From positions 1 through 64,000 of the forward strand of contig JBGSXL010000001.1 in the NCBI GenBank assembly GCA_041751425.1: 64,000 nucleotides of DNA. The letters run 5' to 3'. The notes under the pieces were generated by a model. That model did not search any database. It worked only from the letters and a program-made list of their open reading frames with translations, and was not told the DNA's origin. The stretch comes from JAVVEG01 sp041751425. GTDB lineage: Bacteria > Pseudomonadota > Gammaproteobacteria > Pseudomonadales > Pseudohongiellaceae. The translations under genes and the position numbers were made by a program. Of the stretch, positions 43,675-52,016 are shown piece after piece (the stretch's first letter is position 1; every line of letters begins with the position of its first letter).

Positions 43675-44511
43675 TTATTTTTTCTGACTGGATTTTTTTC
43701 CACCCGAGCTTTTCACAGTTGAGATTTCTTCCGGTGCTCTACGATAAGCGATAAACAGCAGAGTTGCGCCGGCCAGTATCATCGGTAACGACAACAACTG
43801 CCCCATCGTCATCCAGTCCAGAGCGACAAAGCCTATACCAAAATCCGGTTCACGATAGAATTCAACGAAGAAGCGCTGGCAGCCATAGGCTACACCAAAC
43901 AATCCTGAGACGGCATAGCGGGGCCGCGGCTTACTTGAGAACCACCACATGAGGGCGAACAAAAGAATCCCCTCCAGAGCAAATTGATACAGTTGGGAAG
44001 CGTGACGCGGGAACGCATCCACATGCGGGAATACCATCCCCCAGGCCACATCAGTTTGTCTGCCCCAGAGTTCACCGCCGATAAAGTTTCCGATACGTCC
44101 TGCACCCAGTCCAAACGGTGCCAATGGCGCAATAAAGTCGAGCACGTCAAACCAGTTGCGTTGCAATTTCCGTGCGTATAGATACAACGCCAGCATCACG
44201 CCCAGGAAGCCGCCATGGAATGACATGCCGCCTTCCCAGACGCGAAGCAGCCACATGGGATCCGCCAGCACTCTGTCGAAATTATAGAACAGCATCGAGC
44301 CTAAGCGGCCACCGACTACAGCACCCACCGCACCGTAAAAAATCAGATCCGAAATCTGATCGTTGGTCCAGACAGGAGAAGCCTTTGCCGCGCGCATACG
44401 CGCCAGATACCACGCACCGCCAAAAGCAATGATGTACATGATGCCGTACCAGTGCACGGCGAGTGGACCAAGTGAGAATGCTACTGGATCAATTTGCGGG
44501 TAAGTCAGCAT
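43675..44511 (-). CDS. lgt: Prolipoprotein diacylglyceryl transferase
   Basis: A 278-residue inner-membrane enzyme that adds diacylglycerol to the lipobox cysteine of prolipoproteins, such as the MlaA-like protein in this window. Landmarks are the N-terminal PLAVHWYGIMYIIAF, the essential Arg-Asn-Gly motif LGAGRIGNFIGGELWGR and YGCQRFFVEFYREPD. Seven membrane helices are expected. The Lys/Ser-rich C-terminal tail (VKSSGGKKSSQKK) is cytoplasmic. Confidence 0.96.
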   Translation of the reverse strand: MLTYPQIDPVAFSLGPLAVHWYGIMYIIAFGGAWYLARMRAAKASPVWTNDQISDLIFYGAVGAVVGGRLGSMLFYNFDRVLADPMWLLRVWEGGMSFHGGFLGVMLALYLYARKLQRNWFDVLDFIAPLAPFGLGAGRIGNFIGGELWGRQTDVAWGMVFPHVDAFPRHASQLYQFALEGILLFALMWWFSSKPRPRYAVSGLFGVAYGCQRFFVEFYREPDFGIGFVALDWMTMGQLLSLPMILAGATLLFIAYRRAPEEISTVKSSGGKKSSQKK

Positions 44512-44614
44512 AGGAAGCGGGAACCGAGTTTTTAGCAGTGGTGATGCTCTAACATCGGATGAAGGATTGTCAAGGACAATGGGCGCTGAGCTGCGTTGAA
44601 GGCTACATGATTTG

Positions 44615-44648
44615 CGAAAAAGAAAGCGCTGCCGGGGAGGGCAGCGCT
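44615..44648 (-). terminator. Intrinsic terminator downstream of ptsP
   Basis: On the minus strand AGCGCTGCC pairs with GGCAGCGCT across a six-base loop, followed by TTTCTTTTTCGC. It lies about 240 bases after the ptsP stop and 105 before lgt, separating rppH-ptsP from lgt-thyA-folA. Confidence 0.75.
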
Positions 44649-44747
44649 ACAAACTAACCAGTATATGGATTAGCGATCAGGAAACAGTTCAGCGACTCCA
44701 TCCATGGATTCGCTACTGCTCGATATTTCCATATGCCACTCTCAACC

Positions 44748-44777
44748 CGAGAGTTATCCATGCGAGGATTATCCACA
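44748..44777. repeat. 15-bp tandem duplication in the ptsP-lgt spacer
   Basis: CGAGAGTTATCCATG (44748-44762) followed by CGAGGATTATCCACA (44763-44777); 11 of 15 positions agree. Unlike most arrays here it is not directly at a codon. Confidence 0.65.
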
Positions 44778-44886
44778 CCTGCAGATTAAATAATGTAGGA
44801 ATTTGTCGCGAATTTGCGTAGGAATATTCCTACAGAGGGCATGGCGCGGGAGTCTCAGGAGACCTCTCTAGTTGCGGCGCCTTTTT

Positions 44887-47160
44887 TCAGTTGCTGCGTG
44901 TGGAGCGCAACAATCTGTCAACACCGGCATTGTAGAGCGCCAGATCAACACAACTTCTGATCATCTGCGCATCATCCATTTGCATGACCTGGGCCAAAAG
45001 TTCCTGCGCAGCCTCCATGGTCAAACTGCGAATAACAGCCTTCACCTTCAGTAAGGTTGAGGAGTTCATGGACAGAATGTCGAAGCCCATAGCTACCAGC
45101 AGCACAGCAGCACCAGGATCACCTGCCATCTCACCACAGATACTGACTGTCTTGCCTTCCGCATGCGTTTCTGTGACCACGTGCTGCAACGCCTGCAACA
45201 CGGCCGGGTGGAAAGAGGTATAGAGACTGGCTACGCGCGGGTTGTTGCGATCCACGGCCAGCAGATACTGGGTAAGGTCGTTGCTGCCAACTGAAATGAA
45301 ATCAACCATCTTGCATAATGACCGGGTGAGGTAGACCGCTGCGGGCAACTCTATCATGACGCCGATTGGCGGCATCCTGACATCGCGGTCTTCTTCCTTC
45401 AGCTCCCGATAGGCGCGCCTGATAATCTGAATTGAACCAACCACTTCCTGCAGGTTTGAAATCATGGGCAGCATGATCTGCAGATTATTGAGCCCTTCGC
45501 TGGCAAGAATCATCGCGCGCGCCTGCGCGATGAATATCTCCGGGTGGTCCAGTGTTACACGAATTCCGCGCCACCCCAGAAACGGGTTTGCTTCTTCGAT
45601 AGGGAAATAGGGTAGCGATTTATCGCCGCCAATATCCAGAGTGCGCATGGTTACTAGTTTCGGGGCGAAGGCCTGCAACTGTTCGCGGTAAATGGCCGCC
45701 TGCTCGGCTTCACTGGGAAAACGCTCGCTTAACAAGAAGGGCACCTCGGTGCGAAACAATCCTATTCCTTCTGCACCATGGTCCAGCGAGCGCACTACGT
45801 CAGACATCAAGCCCGTGTTTACCCACAGATTTACGCGATGCTTGTCGGCCGTTTCACAGGGCAAATCGATCAGACCTTCCAGGCCTTTGACCAATTGCTG
45901 TTCTTCCTTGATGACCTCTCTGTAGCGATTAAGCAAACCCTCGGAAGGATTGGTGAACACTTGCCCACTGTATCCATCAACAATCAATTGGCGGCCGTCC
46001 AGCTGCCGGAACGGCAGGTCTACCACGCCCATCGCGGTAGGAATACCCATGGTGCGTGCCAGAATAGCGACATGCGAGTTGCCTGAACCAAGCACGGATA
46101 CCAAGCCACGCAACTTTTCTTTCGGAACTTCCACAAGCATCGCAGCGGTGAGTTCCTCGCCTACTAAAATGGTGTTTTCAGGATAGTCCGTTACAACAAC
46201 ATCTTTTTCCTGCAGATAGAACAAAACCCGGCTGCAAAGATCTTTGATATCTGCAGCGCGTTCGCGCAGATAAGTGTCTTTCATGGATTCAAATGTGCGC
46301 ACATGGTCTCGCGCAACTTCCGCCAGGGCTCCTTGTGCCCACTGACCATTGCGGATCTGTATCACCACTTCAGCACCCAGCGCGTCATCGTCCAGCATGC
46401 TGAGATACACATCGAACAAATCGCGCTCCTCGCGGCGTATCTGACTGCCGATGGAGTCGGCCAGATGTTTCATATCGCGTCGCACTGAATCCAGTGCCGC
46501 GTTGAAGAACAGCACCTCAGCTTCCACATCTGTGCAGATGCGGTTCGGGATCAGGTCCAGATCTGCTCGCTGGAAAATGACCACGGCCTGGCCAATGGCG
46601 ACACCCGAGGAACCGGATATACCACCGAAGCTGCTATCCATTTTCTTCTGCCCGGATGGGCTCAAACCCTGAATGGCGCCCGTTGCTTCCGCGGACGCGA
46701 TAACACCAGCCAGTTGCGCAGAGAGTGTGATCAGGAAAGCTTCTTCGCCCTCATCAAAAGAGCGCTTCTCACGATGCTGGACTACCAGCACGCCAAGTAC
46801 ATTACGGTGGTGGATAATGGGCACGCCAAGAAACGAGTTGAATTCTTCTTCGCCGGTTTCTGACAGGTAATGATAGCGTGGGTGGCCTGGCGCATCCTCC
46901 AGGTTCACGGGCTCAGCATTCTGGGCCACCAGTCCTACCAGACCCTCACCAAGTTGCAGGCTGACATGTCCTACCGCTGATTTCTTCAAACCCTCAGATG
47001 CCATCAATACATGGCTATTGAGGTCACTGTCCAACAGATAGACTGAACAGACCTGAGTATCCATAGCGGCCCGTACGCGAGAAACGATAATATCCAGCGC
47101 AGACTGCAGGTCTTTCGCTGTATTTACCTCCTGAACTATCTCGCGCAATCTTTCCAGCAT
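44887..47160 (-). CDS. ptsP: Phosphoenolpyruvate-protein phosphotransferase PtsP (EI-Ntr)
   Basis: First enzyme of the nitrogen-related PTS, a 757-residue protein with an N-terminal GAF domain (about 1-165, AMDTQVCSVYLLD) that senses glutamine/2-oxoglutarate in known homologues, then PTS EI. The phospho-accepting His lies in GSGNSHVAILARTMGIPTAMG; the PEP-binding barrel shows GIGLFRTEVPFLL, LDIGGDKSLPYFP and the Cys in TVSICGEMAGDP. It phosphorylates NPr. Follows rppH, as in many Gammaproteobacteria. Confidence 0.96.
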   Translation of the reverse strand: MLERLREIVQEVNTAKDLQSALDIIVSRVRAAMDTQVCSVYLLDSDLNSHVLMASEGLKKSAVGHVSLQLGEGLVGLVAQNAEPVNLEDAPGHPRYHYLSETGEEEFNSFLGVPIIHHRNVLGVLVVQHREKRSFDEGEEAFLITLSAQLAGVIASAEATGAIQGLSPSGQKKMDSSFGGISGSSGVAIGQAVVIFQRADLDLIPNRICTDVEAEVLFFNAALDSVRRDMKHLADSIGSQIRREERDLFDVYLSMLDDDALGAEVVIQIRNGQWAQGALAEVARDHVRTFESMKDTYLRERAADIKDLCSRVLFYLQEKDVVVTDYPENTILVGEELTAAMLVEVPKEKLRGLVSVLGSGNSHVAILARTMGIPTAMGVVDLPFRQLDGRQLIVDGYSGQVFTNPSEGLLNRYREVIKEEQQLVKGLEGLIDLPCETADKHRVNLWVNTGLMSDVVRSLDHGAEGIGLFRTEVPFLLSERFPSEAEQAAIYREQLQAFAPKLVTMRTLDIGGDKSLPYFPIEEANPFLGWRGIRVTLDHPEIFIAQARAMILASEGLNNLQIMLPMISNLQEVVGSIQIIRRAYRELKEEDRDVRMPPIGVMIELPAAVYLTRSLCKMVDFISVGSNDLTQYLLAVDRNNPRVASLYTSFHPAVLQALQHVVTETHAEGKTVSICGEMAGDPGAAVLLVAMGFDILSMNSSTLLKVKAVIRSLTMEAAQELLAQVMQMDDAQMIRSCVDLALYNAGVDRLLRSTRSN

Positions 47161-47223
47161 GTTGGCTTACCATTTCCCGTGGTTTTCGCAGTTATTGTCT
47201 ACAGGCTTTTTGCGTTCAGTGCT

Positions 47224-47283
47224 CTTCTGAAGTCAATGGGACTGAAATCAAAAGATCCGAAGTCAAGAGTTCTGAAGTCCAGA
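47224..47283 (-). repeat. 15-bp tandem array between rppH and ptsP (four units)
   Basis: Plus-strand units CTTCTGAAGTCAATG, GGACTGAAATCAAAA, GATCCGAAGTCAAGA and GTTCTGAAGTCCAGA run without gaps from 47224 to 47283, sharing a central CTGAAGTCA-like core. The array fills most of the gap between the rppH stop (47297) and the ptsP start (47160). Confidence 0.88.
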
Positions 47284-47296
47284 GGAGTGTTGCCGC

Positions 47297-47785
47297 TCAG
47301 CGGCTCGTTATCTGATTCATGGGTTTAACGAGCTCTTTCAGAGCCTGCCGATAAACCTCGCGCTTGAACTCGATAACCTGACTCAAAGGGTACCAGAAAC
47401 TGACCCAGCGCCAGTCATCAAATTCAGGCGTATAGTCGGTACTGCAAAGAGCAATTTTCTTCTCATCACAGCGCAATCTCAGCAAATACCATTTCTGCTT
47501 CTGCCCAATACAGACCGGGCTGGAGTTGTGCCTGATGAAATTGTGCGGCAATTGATAGTACAGCCAATCCCGCGTACTGGACACTATCTCCACATCGCCC
47601 GGCTCAAGCCCAACTTCCTCTTTCAGCTCGCGGAACATGGCATGCTGTAATTTCTCGCCCTGGCGAATACCGCCCTGCGGAAATTGCCAGGCATCCTGGC
47701 CTATTCTTTTGGCCCATAGGACCTGCGCGTTTGAGTTGCAGATGATTATCCCAACATTAGGTCTGAAACCTTCAGCATCAATCAT
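47297..47785 (-). CDS. rppH: RNA pyrophosphohydrolase RppH
   Basis: A 162-residue Nudix hydrolase that removes pyrophosphate from mRNA 5' ends and triggers decay. The Nudix box is GGIRQGEKLQHAMFRELKEEVGLE, preceded by DAWQFPQGG; YRPNVGIIICN-like opening (FRPNVGIIICN) and the C-terminal EFDDWRWVSFWYPLSQVIEFKREVY are RppH-specific. The start is ATG 47785: GAAGGA precedes it by 12 bases, while an upstream TTG directly touches that element. Operon with ptsP. Confidence 0.95.
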   Translation of the reverse strand: MIDAEGFRPNVGIIICNSNAQVLWAKRIGQDAWQFPQGGIRQGEKLQHAMFRELKEEVGLEPGDVEIVSSTRDWLYYQLPHNFIRHNSSPVCIGQKQKWYLLRLRCDEKKIALCSTDYTPEFDDWRWVSFWYPLSQVIEFKREVYRQALKELVKPMNQITSR

Positions 47786-47929
47786 GGTGATAAACAATCC
47801 TTCTCACGGCGAACAGCGTGCAACAATAACTCTGATCAGGCGGTCGTGGCAAGCCACAGGAAACTGACGGATTGCTGTATAATCCGCGGCTCTTTATTAT
47901 TAATTCGGCTAATTCGGAACCTTTGCACC

Positions 47930-48604
47930 ATGAAGCTGGCGATATTTGATCTTGATAACACACTGCTGGGCGGTGACAGTGACCATGCCTGGGGCCAATT
48001 TCTGGTAAAAAGCGGACTGGTAGATCCACTGGAACACGAAGCTCGCAACAATCAGTTTTATTACCAGTATCAGCATGGTGGCTTGGATATTCACGAGTAT
48101 GTGGCATTCACTATCAAGCCAATCATGCATCTGGATGCGGCCAGCCTGGCAAAGATGCACGTCGAGTTCATGCGAGAGTTTATTGAGCCCATGCTGCTGC
48201 CGAAGACGACTGCATTACTGGCGCGACATAAAGCGCAGGGCGACTATACCGTTATCGTAACAGCTACCAATGAATTCATTACCGCGCCAATTGCCAAAAA
48301 ACTCGGCGTAGACGTGCTGCTGGCCAATGAGCTTGAGTTGGTGAATGGTCACTATACGGGGAAGATAAGAGGCACGCCCAGCTTTCAGGCTGGCAAGGTG
48401 AAGCGCGTACAACAGTGGCTGCAGCAGGTGGGTGATGATGAGAAGTTGGCATCACTCAGTCTGAGCAACAGTATCTTTTACAGTGATTCTTTTAATGATT
48501 TACCCCTGCTGGAAGCAGCAGCGGAGGCAGTAGCCGTGGACCCCGACCCGGTTCTCGAAAAACAAGCGCGGGAGCGGGGCTGGCCGGTAATCAGTCTGCG
48601 TTAG
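47930..48604 (+). CDS. HAD-family phosphatase (SerB-like, HAD-IB)
   Basis: A 224-residue phosphatase of the phosphoserine-phosphatase-like branch. Motif I is IFDLDNTLLGGD with the nucleophilic Asp, motif II VIVTATNEF, and motif IV FYSDSFNDLPLLEAA. The cap region between (HAWGQFLVKSGLVDP...) is helical. Substrate not assignable; close homologues are often annotated as histidinol-phosphatase or SerB-like. The ATG 47930 is chosen because the open frame upstream lacks similarity. Its end overlaps the convergent ACT-domain gene by 14 bases. Confidence 0.88.
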   Translation: MKLAIFDLDNTLLGGDSDHAWGQFLVKSGLVDPLEHEARNNQFYYQYQHGGLDIHEYVAFTIKPIMHLDAASLAKMHVEFMREFIEPMLLPKTTALLARHKAQGDYTVIVTATNEFITAPIAKKLGVDVLLANELELVNGHYTGKIRGTPSFQAGKVKRVQQWLQQVGDDEKLASLSLSNSIFYSDSFNDLPLLEAAAEAVAVDPDPVLEKQARERGWPVISLR

Positions 48605-49121
48605 CCAGATTAACTTCGACTATCAAGTCATCGGCTATACGCTCCAACTCAGACTGCAGGGCATCGATGTCCAGCGCAGCCGGCACTTTCAGAATTGCCT
48701 GCGCGTGGAACAACATCTCGCCGGACATGGGCGCGCTGCTGCATTGCGTCGTCAGTTCTTCCACGTTGACATGCTGAGCGGCGAGTGCGCGTGAAACTTC
48801 CTTGATGATTCCCGGCCTGTCATTGCCCACCAGCTTCAGGCGCAATTTGCGCAGCTTCTGTTGTTCACCAAGCGCGTGCGCTTTCTCAACCACAACCTTA
48901 AGACTGGAAGGGCTTGCTGACAATTTTTGCAGGTCAGCTATCAATGCATCTGCGTGAACATCGTCAACACTAACGCGCAGTATTCCTGCAAACTTTCCCG
49001 CCAGGTGCGACATATTGCTTTCCAGCCAGTTACCGGAATTTCTGGCGATAGTCTGAGCCAGCGAATCTACAAGGCCGGGTTTATCATCACCAATAACAGT
49101 CAATACCAGATTCATCGTCAT
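48591..49121 (-). CDS. ACT-domain protein, glycine cleavage regulator GcvR-like
   Basis: A 176-residue protein of two ACT domains: the first begins NLVLTVIGDDKPGLVDSLAQTIARNSGNWLESNMSHLAGKFAG, the second LRLKLVGNDRPGIIKEVSRALAAQHVNVEELTTQ. GcvR in E. coli binds glycine and represses gcv via GcvA. Here no GcvA is nearby, so the partner is unknown. A GAGGAAG ribosome-binding site precedes two adjacent ATGs. A 14-bp array separates its start from the upstream molybdoenzyme. Confidence 0.88.
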   Translation of the reverse strand: MTMNLVLTVIGDDKPGLVDSLAQTIARNSGNWLESNMSHLAGKFAGILRVSVDDVHADALIADLQKLSASPSSLKVVVEKAHALGEQQKLRKLRLKLVGNDRPGIIKEVSRALAAQHVNVEELTTQCSSAPMSGEMLFHAQAILKVPAALDIDALQSELERIADDLIVEVNLANAD

Positions 49122-49149
49122 CTTGCCGTTCTTCCTCTTTGCATCGAGT

Positions 49150-49205
49150 GTTCGCAGTCAATCGCTATTAACTCATCCCACTTAACGAATCACTCTCAAC
49201 CAATC
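49150..49205 (-). repeat. 14-bp tandem array over the molybdoenzyme stop codon (four units)
   Basis: Minus-strand units GATTGGTTGAGAGT, GATTCGTTAAGTGG, GATGAGTTAATAGC and GATTGACTGCGAAC. The first contains the gene's TGA stop at unit positions 8-10; units two and three have TAA at the same place, unit four has TGC. Since 14 is not a multiple of three, the first three units close all three frames. Confidence 0.88.
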
Positions 49206-50362
49206 ATTACGCGGCGGACAAACTGACCGAACTCTTCCCAGTAACTGACGCGTTCCGGCAAATCTTCCTGACGGGCCTGAGTGTTCCCGTTGATATCTGT
49301 GACACGCGATACTATCGAATGCTCACCGGGTGTTGCGTTACTCCACACAAACGAGAATGGTTTCCAGGAATACTGACTGGCCTGTGCATCTAGTTGCGCG
49401 ACCTGCCAAGGGCCACCATCGATGCTAATCTCAACGCTACGAAGTGGCGTTCCATCATTCAGCACAAAACCGTTGATGTGATGGTTGTCACCCAGCCGCG
49501 TTACGCGCGTGACGACAGATTTGAGATTCATGCGCGCAACTGAGTTTTCTACCCAGCGCTCTTCGCCGCCCACATTCTCTTTCTTCAACGTGACATAGTC
49601 GCGGCCCATGAAGCGACCCATGTAGCGGGTATCCTGCACATGAATCTGCGTCAGCCACTTCACATTAGCCACGCCATAGAAGCCGGGGACGATCAAGCGC
49701 AACGGTTTGCCATGATGCAGCGGCAGTGCTTCTCCATTCATCTCGAAGGCCAGCAGATTGTCTTCACGCATGGCGTCTTCCACAGACAAACTGCGGGCGA
49801 ATGCTTTCTCTACCTGACGTCCTCGTATTTCTTCACTGCCTATATCGGCGCCAAAGAAAACCACTTCCTTGCCTTCCGGTTTAATGCCAGCTTCCAGTAA
49901 TAGATCGCGCAATTTCACGCCGCGCCAGTTGGCATTGCCAACCAGACCATGGAACATACGCGCCCCATTGCCGCCGCATTCAAAGCCGATATCCTGCTGC
50001 ACCGCAGCTCTTTGCTTCAGTTCATCCAGTGAGTATTCGCGGGCATTGTCCACCAGGCCACTCACCTTCAGACGATAACTGCCGGCATCCACATCTGGCT
50101 GCCCATAGTGTTGCACAACGTAGAAGCCGTCAGTGTAGAAGTTGTCCATCTTGCGGGTATCGAGTATGTGAGTTGCTCCGGGCCGCAGCGCACCGGGCGC
50201 GAAGGTATCGGGAATATCCAGAAATGGGACCAGTACCTCACCCTGGGCCAGTGCCGGTGTCATCCAATTTGGAATAGCGCTTGCCCCAAAAGCGAGCACG
50301 CCCGCCCCCAATGTGCCTTTCAACAGCTTGCGACGCTCTTTGCTCTCTGGTTCCTGGTTCAT
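49196..50362 (-). CDS. Sulfite dehydrogenase-like molybdoenzyme (SoxC/SorA family)
   Basis: A 388-residue periplasmic oxidoreductase. A twin-arginine signal (ERRKLLKGTLGAGVLAFG) directs Tat export. The molybdopterin domain has the Mo-ligating Cys in DIGFECGGNGARMF, plus LPLHHGKPLRLIVPGFYG and WLTQIHVQDTRYMGRFMGRDY; the C-terminal dimerisation domain follows (INGFVLNDGTPLRSVEISIDGG). SorA/SoxC oxidise sulfite to sulfate or reduce sulfane intermediates, and need a cytochrome c partner (SorB/SoxD), which is not encoded adjacent. A perfect 17-bp palindrome lies 76 bases upstream of the start. Confidence 0.9.
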   Translation of the reverse strand: MNQEPESKERRKLLKGTLGAGVLAFGASAIPNWMTPALAQGEVLVPFLDIPDTFAPGALRPGATHILDTRKMDNFYTDGFYVVQHYGQPDVDAGSYRLKVSGLVDNAREYSLDELKQRAAVQQDIGFECGGNGARMFHGLVGNANWRGVKLRDLLLEAGIKPEGKEVVFFGADIGSEEIRGRQVEKAFARSLSVEDAMREDNLLAFEMNGEALPLHHGKPLRLIVPGFYGVANVKWLTQIHVQDTRYMGRFMGRDYVTLKKENVGGEERWVENSVARMNLKSVVTRVTRLGDNHHINGFVLNDGTPLRSVEISIDGGPWQVAQLDAQASQYSWKPFSFVWSNATPGEHSIVSRVTDINGNTQARQEDLPERVSYWEEFGQFVRRVMIG

Positions 50363-50437
50363 GTGCCCACCTCGTGCCTGTGATTATTATCTGTGACTGC
50401 CATAACACCTGTCTTTCACGGATGTTGCAGGGCCTAA

Positions 50438-50454
50438 GACAATATCATATTGTC
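50438..50454. promoter_or_regulatory. 17-bp perfect palindrome, probable operator
   Basis: GACAATA-TCA-TATTGTC is an exact inverted repeat 76 bases upstream of the molybdoenzyme start codon and 277 upstream of the binding-protein start. Size and position suit a dimeric repressor or activator of the molybdoenzyme gene; no regulator gene is adjacent. Confidence 0.6.
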
Positions 50455-50631
50455 CTGATTCGCACTAACTGTGGACATTAAGAGGCAAGTTTGGAACTAT
50501 CTGGCTTTTACAGTTACCTCTGTGGTCAAGTGAGCTATGGCTCAGAAGAGCCCCTGCAGGGAGCTATTGAAGATTAGACGGAGCAGGGCGGTCTGCTGTA
50601 ACGGGTATTTTGTGTTATTTGTGTTTTACGC

Positions 50632-50689
50632 ACTTATATAACAGGTACTTATATAACAGGTACTTATAGCAGCTACTTATATACCAGAT
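50632..50689 (+). repeat. 15-bp tandem array upstream of the binding-protein gene
   Basis: ACTTATATAACAGGT occurs twice exactly (50632-50646 and 50647-50661), then ACTTATAGCAGCT (13 bases) and ACTTATATACCAGAT, and a fifth begins ACTTG. It ends 41 bases before the ATG and is AT-rich enough to influence promoter opening. Confidence 0.88.
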
Positions 50690-50730
50690 ACTTGTTCCCA
50701 GATTTCAGACAATAATTCAGGAGTTCCGGC

Positions 50731-51978
50731 ATGAACCGATTGAGCACCATACTCGCAGCGACACTGATGATGGCAGCAGCGAGTACCAGTCTTGCGCAGA
50801 ATAATTCTGCACCAATACGCATAGCCTACATCGATCCTTTAACCGGTTCATTCTCAGCCACAGGTTATAACGCATTGCGCCAGTTTCAGTTCGCCGTCGA
50901 CCATCTGGTTAACAGCAAAGGCGGCGTACTGGGTGGCCGAATGCTGGAGATAGTCCCGTATGACAATAAGGCCAGCGCACAGGAGTCACAAATTCAACTG
51001 CGCCGCGCAATCAGTGAAGGAATTCAATTCATTGCTCAAGGCAACAGTTCCGCAGTAGCAGGTGTATTGACTGAGGCAATCAATCGTCACAATCGCCGTA
51101 ACGTTGATCAGCGCGTACTGTTCCTGAATTACGCGGCCGTTGATCCTGCTTTGACCAACCAAAATTGTAATTTCTGGCACTTCCGTTTCGATGCCCATGC
51201 CGATATAAAAATGCAGGCCCTGACAGACATGATTGCACAGCGCCAGGATATCACCAGGGTGTACATCATTGGCCAGGATTACTCGTTCGGTAAATCAGTC
51301 GCCGACGCAGCGGTAGCAATGCTCAAACTAAAACGTCCCGACATTCAAATTGTTGGCAACGAGTTGCACCCCATGGAACAGGTAAAAGATTTTACCCCAT
51401 ACGTTACCAAGATAGCGTCATCCGGCGCCAATGCCATCATTACCGGTAACTGGGGCGCCGACATGGTGAGCCTGGGCAAGGCGATCACCGATGCAGGCAT
51501 CACGTCTCCCATTTTCACTTATTACGCTGCATATGATGGCATTACGTCCACGATAGGGGCTACCGGCAAGAACCAGTTCCGCATGGTGCACGAGGGTTAT
51601 TTTAATCCACCGCCTACACCTGAGTACGCGGAGTTTGTCAGAGAATTCAAAAAAAGATTCCCAAACAACGACGTCAGCTATCCGCGCGTAATCAATACCG
51701 TGCAAATGCTGGCGCGGGCCATTGAGACGTCAGGCTCCACAGATCCTGAAGCCGTCGCCAGAGCACTTGAGGGCATGGAGATCACAAACATAACCGGTGA
51801 CCGGATTTACATGCGCGCTGATGATCATCAAATGTTCCAACCAGTACAGATTTCCGTCCATACCAATGAAGGCATCACTTTTGATGCTGATAATTCCGGT
51901 TTTGGTTTGCTTACCGAAGTCAGCGTGCCATTGGAAAACACTATGGTCGACCACAGCTGCAGGATGGTCAGACCTTAA
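50731..51978 (+). CDS. Orphan branched-chain-amino-acid-type (LivJ/Peripla_BP_6) binding protein
   Basis: A 415-residue secreted binding protein with signal peptide MNRLSTILAATLMMAAASTSLA. The type I periplasmic-binding fold is recognised in IRIAYIDPLTGSFSATGYNALRQFQFAVDHLVNSKGGVLGGRMLE, AEGIQFIAQGNSSA-like loop and VYIIGQDYSFGKSVADAAV. No Liv permease or ATPase genes flank it. The ligand may be an amino acid, amide or small organic anion. Only 38 bases separate it from the cyclase-like gene downstream, so they probably share a transcript. Good AGGAG site before ATG. Confidence 0.88.
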   Translation: MNRLSTILAATLMMAAASTSLAQNNSAPIRIAYIDPLTGSFSATGYNALRQFQFAVDHLVNSKGGVLGGRMLEIVPYDNKASAQESQIQLRRAISEGIQFIAQGNSSAVAGVLTEAINRHNRRNVDQRVLFLNYAAVDPALTNQNCNFWHFRFDAHADIKMQALTDMIAQRQDITRVYIIGQDYSFGKSVADAAVAMLKLKRPDIQIVGNELHPMEQVKDFTPYVTKIASSGANAIITGNWGADMVSLGKAITDAGITSPIFTYYAAYDGITSTIGATGKNQFRMVHEGYFNPPPTPEYAEFVREFKKRFPNNDVSYPRVINTVQMLARAIETSGSTDPEAVARALEGMEITNITGDRIYMRADDHQMFQPVQISVHTNEGITFDADNSGFGLLTEVSVPLENTMVDHSCRMVRP

Positions 51979-52016
51979 GATTTTAATAATGCTGTAACCA
52001 TTGATAATCAATTATC

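Larger units (their letters stand above)
44512..44886. other. Spacer between ptsP and lgt with a terminator-like hairpin and a repeat
   Basis: 375 bases without a gene. It contains a strong hairpin (44625-44648), a 15-bp tandem duplication (44748-44777), and a probable lgt promoter region nearer 44512 without a clear consensus. Confidence 0.6.
50363..50730. other. Divergent intergenic region with a palindrome and a 15-bp array
   Basis: 368 bases between the molybdoenzyme and binding-protein genes, transcribed apart. It contains a 17-bp palindrome (50438-50454) and a 15-bp tandem array near the binding-protein gene. No RNA gene seen. Confidence 0.6.

Noticed and set aside
47224..47283. CRISPR array
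   Set aside because: Units are contiguous with no spacers and only 15 bp long; no cas genes in the window. The same applies to the other tandem arrays.
47878..47883. TATAAT box before the HAD phosphatase gene
   Set aside because: A good -10 sequence, but no -35 or extended -10 element at proper spacing, so not listed as a promoter.
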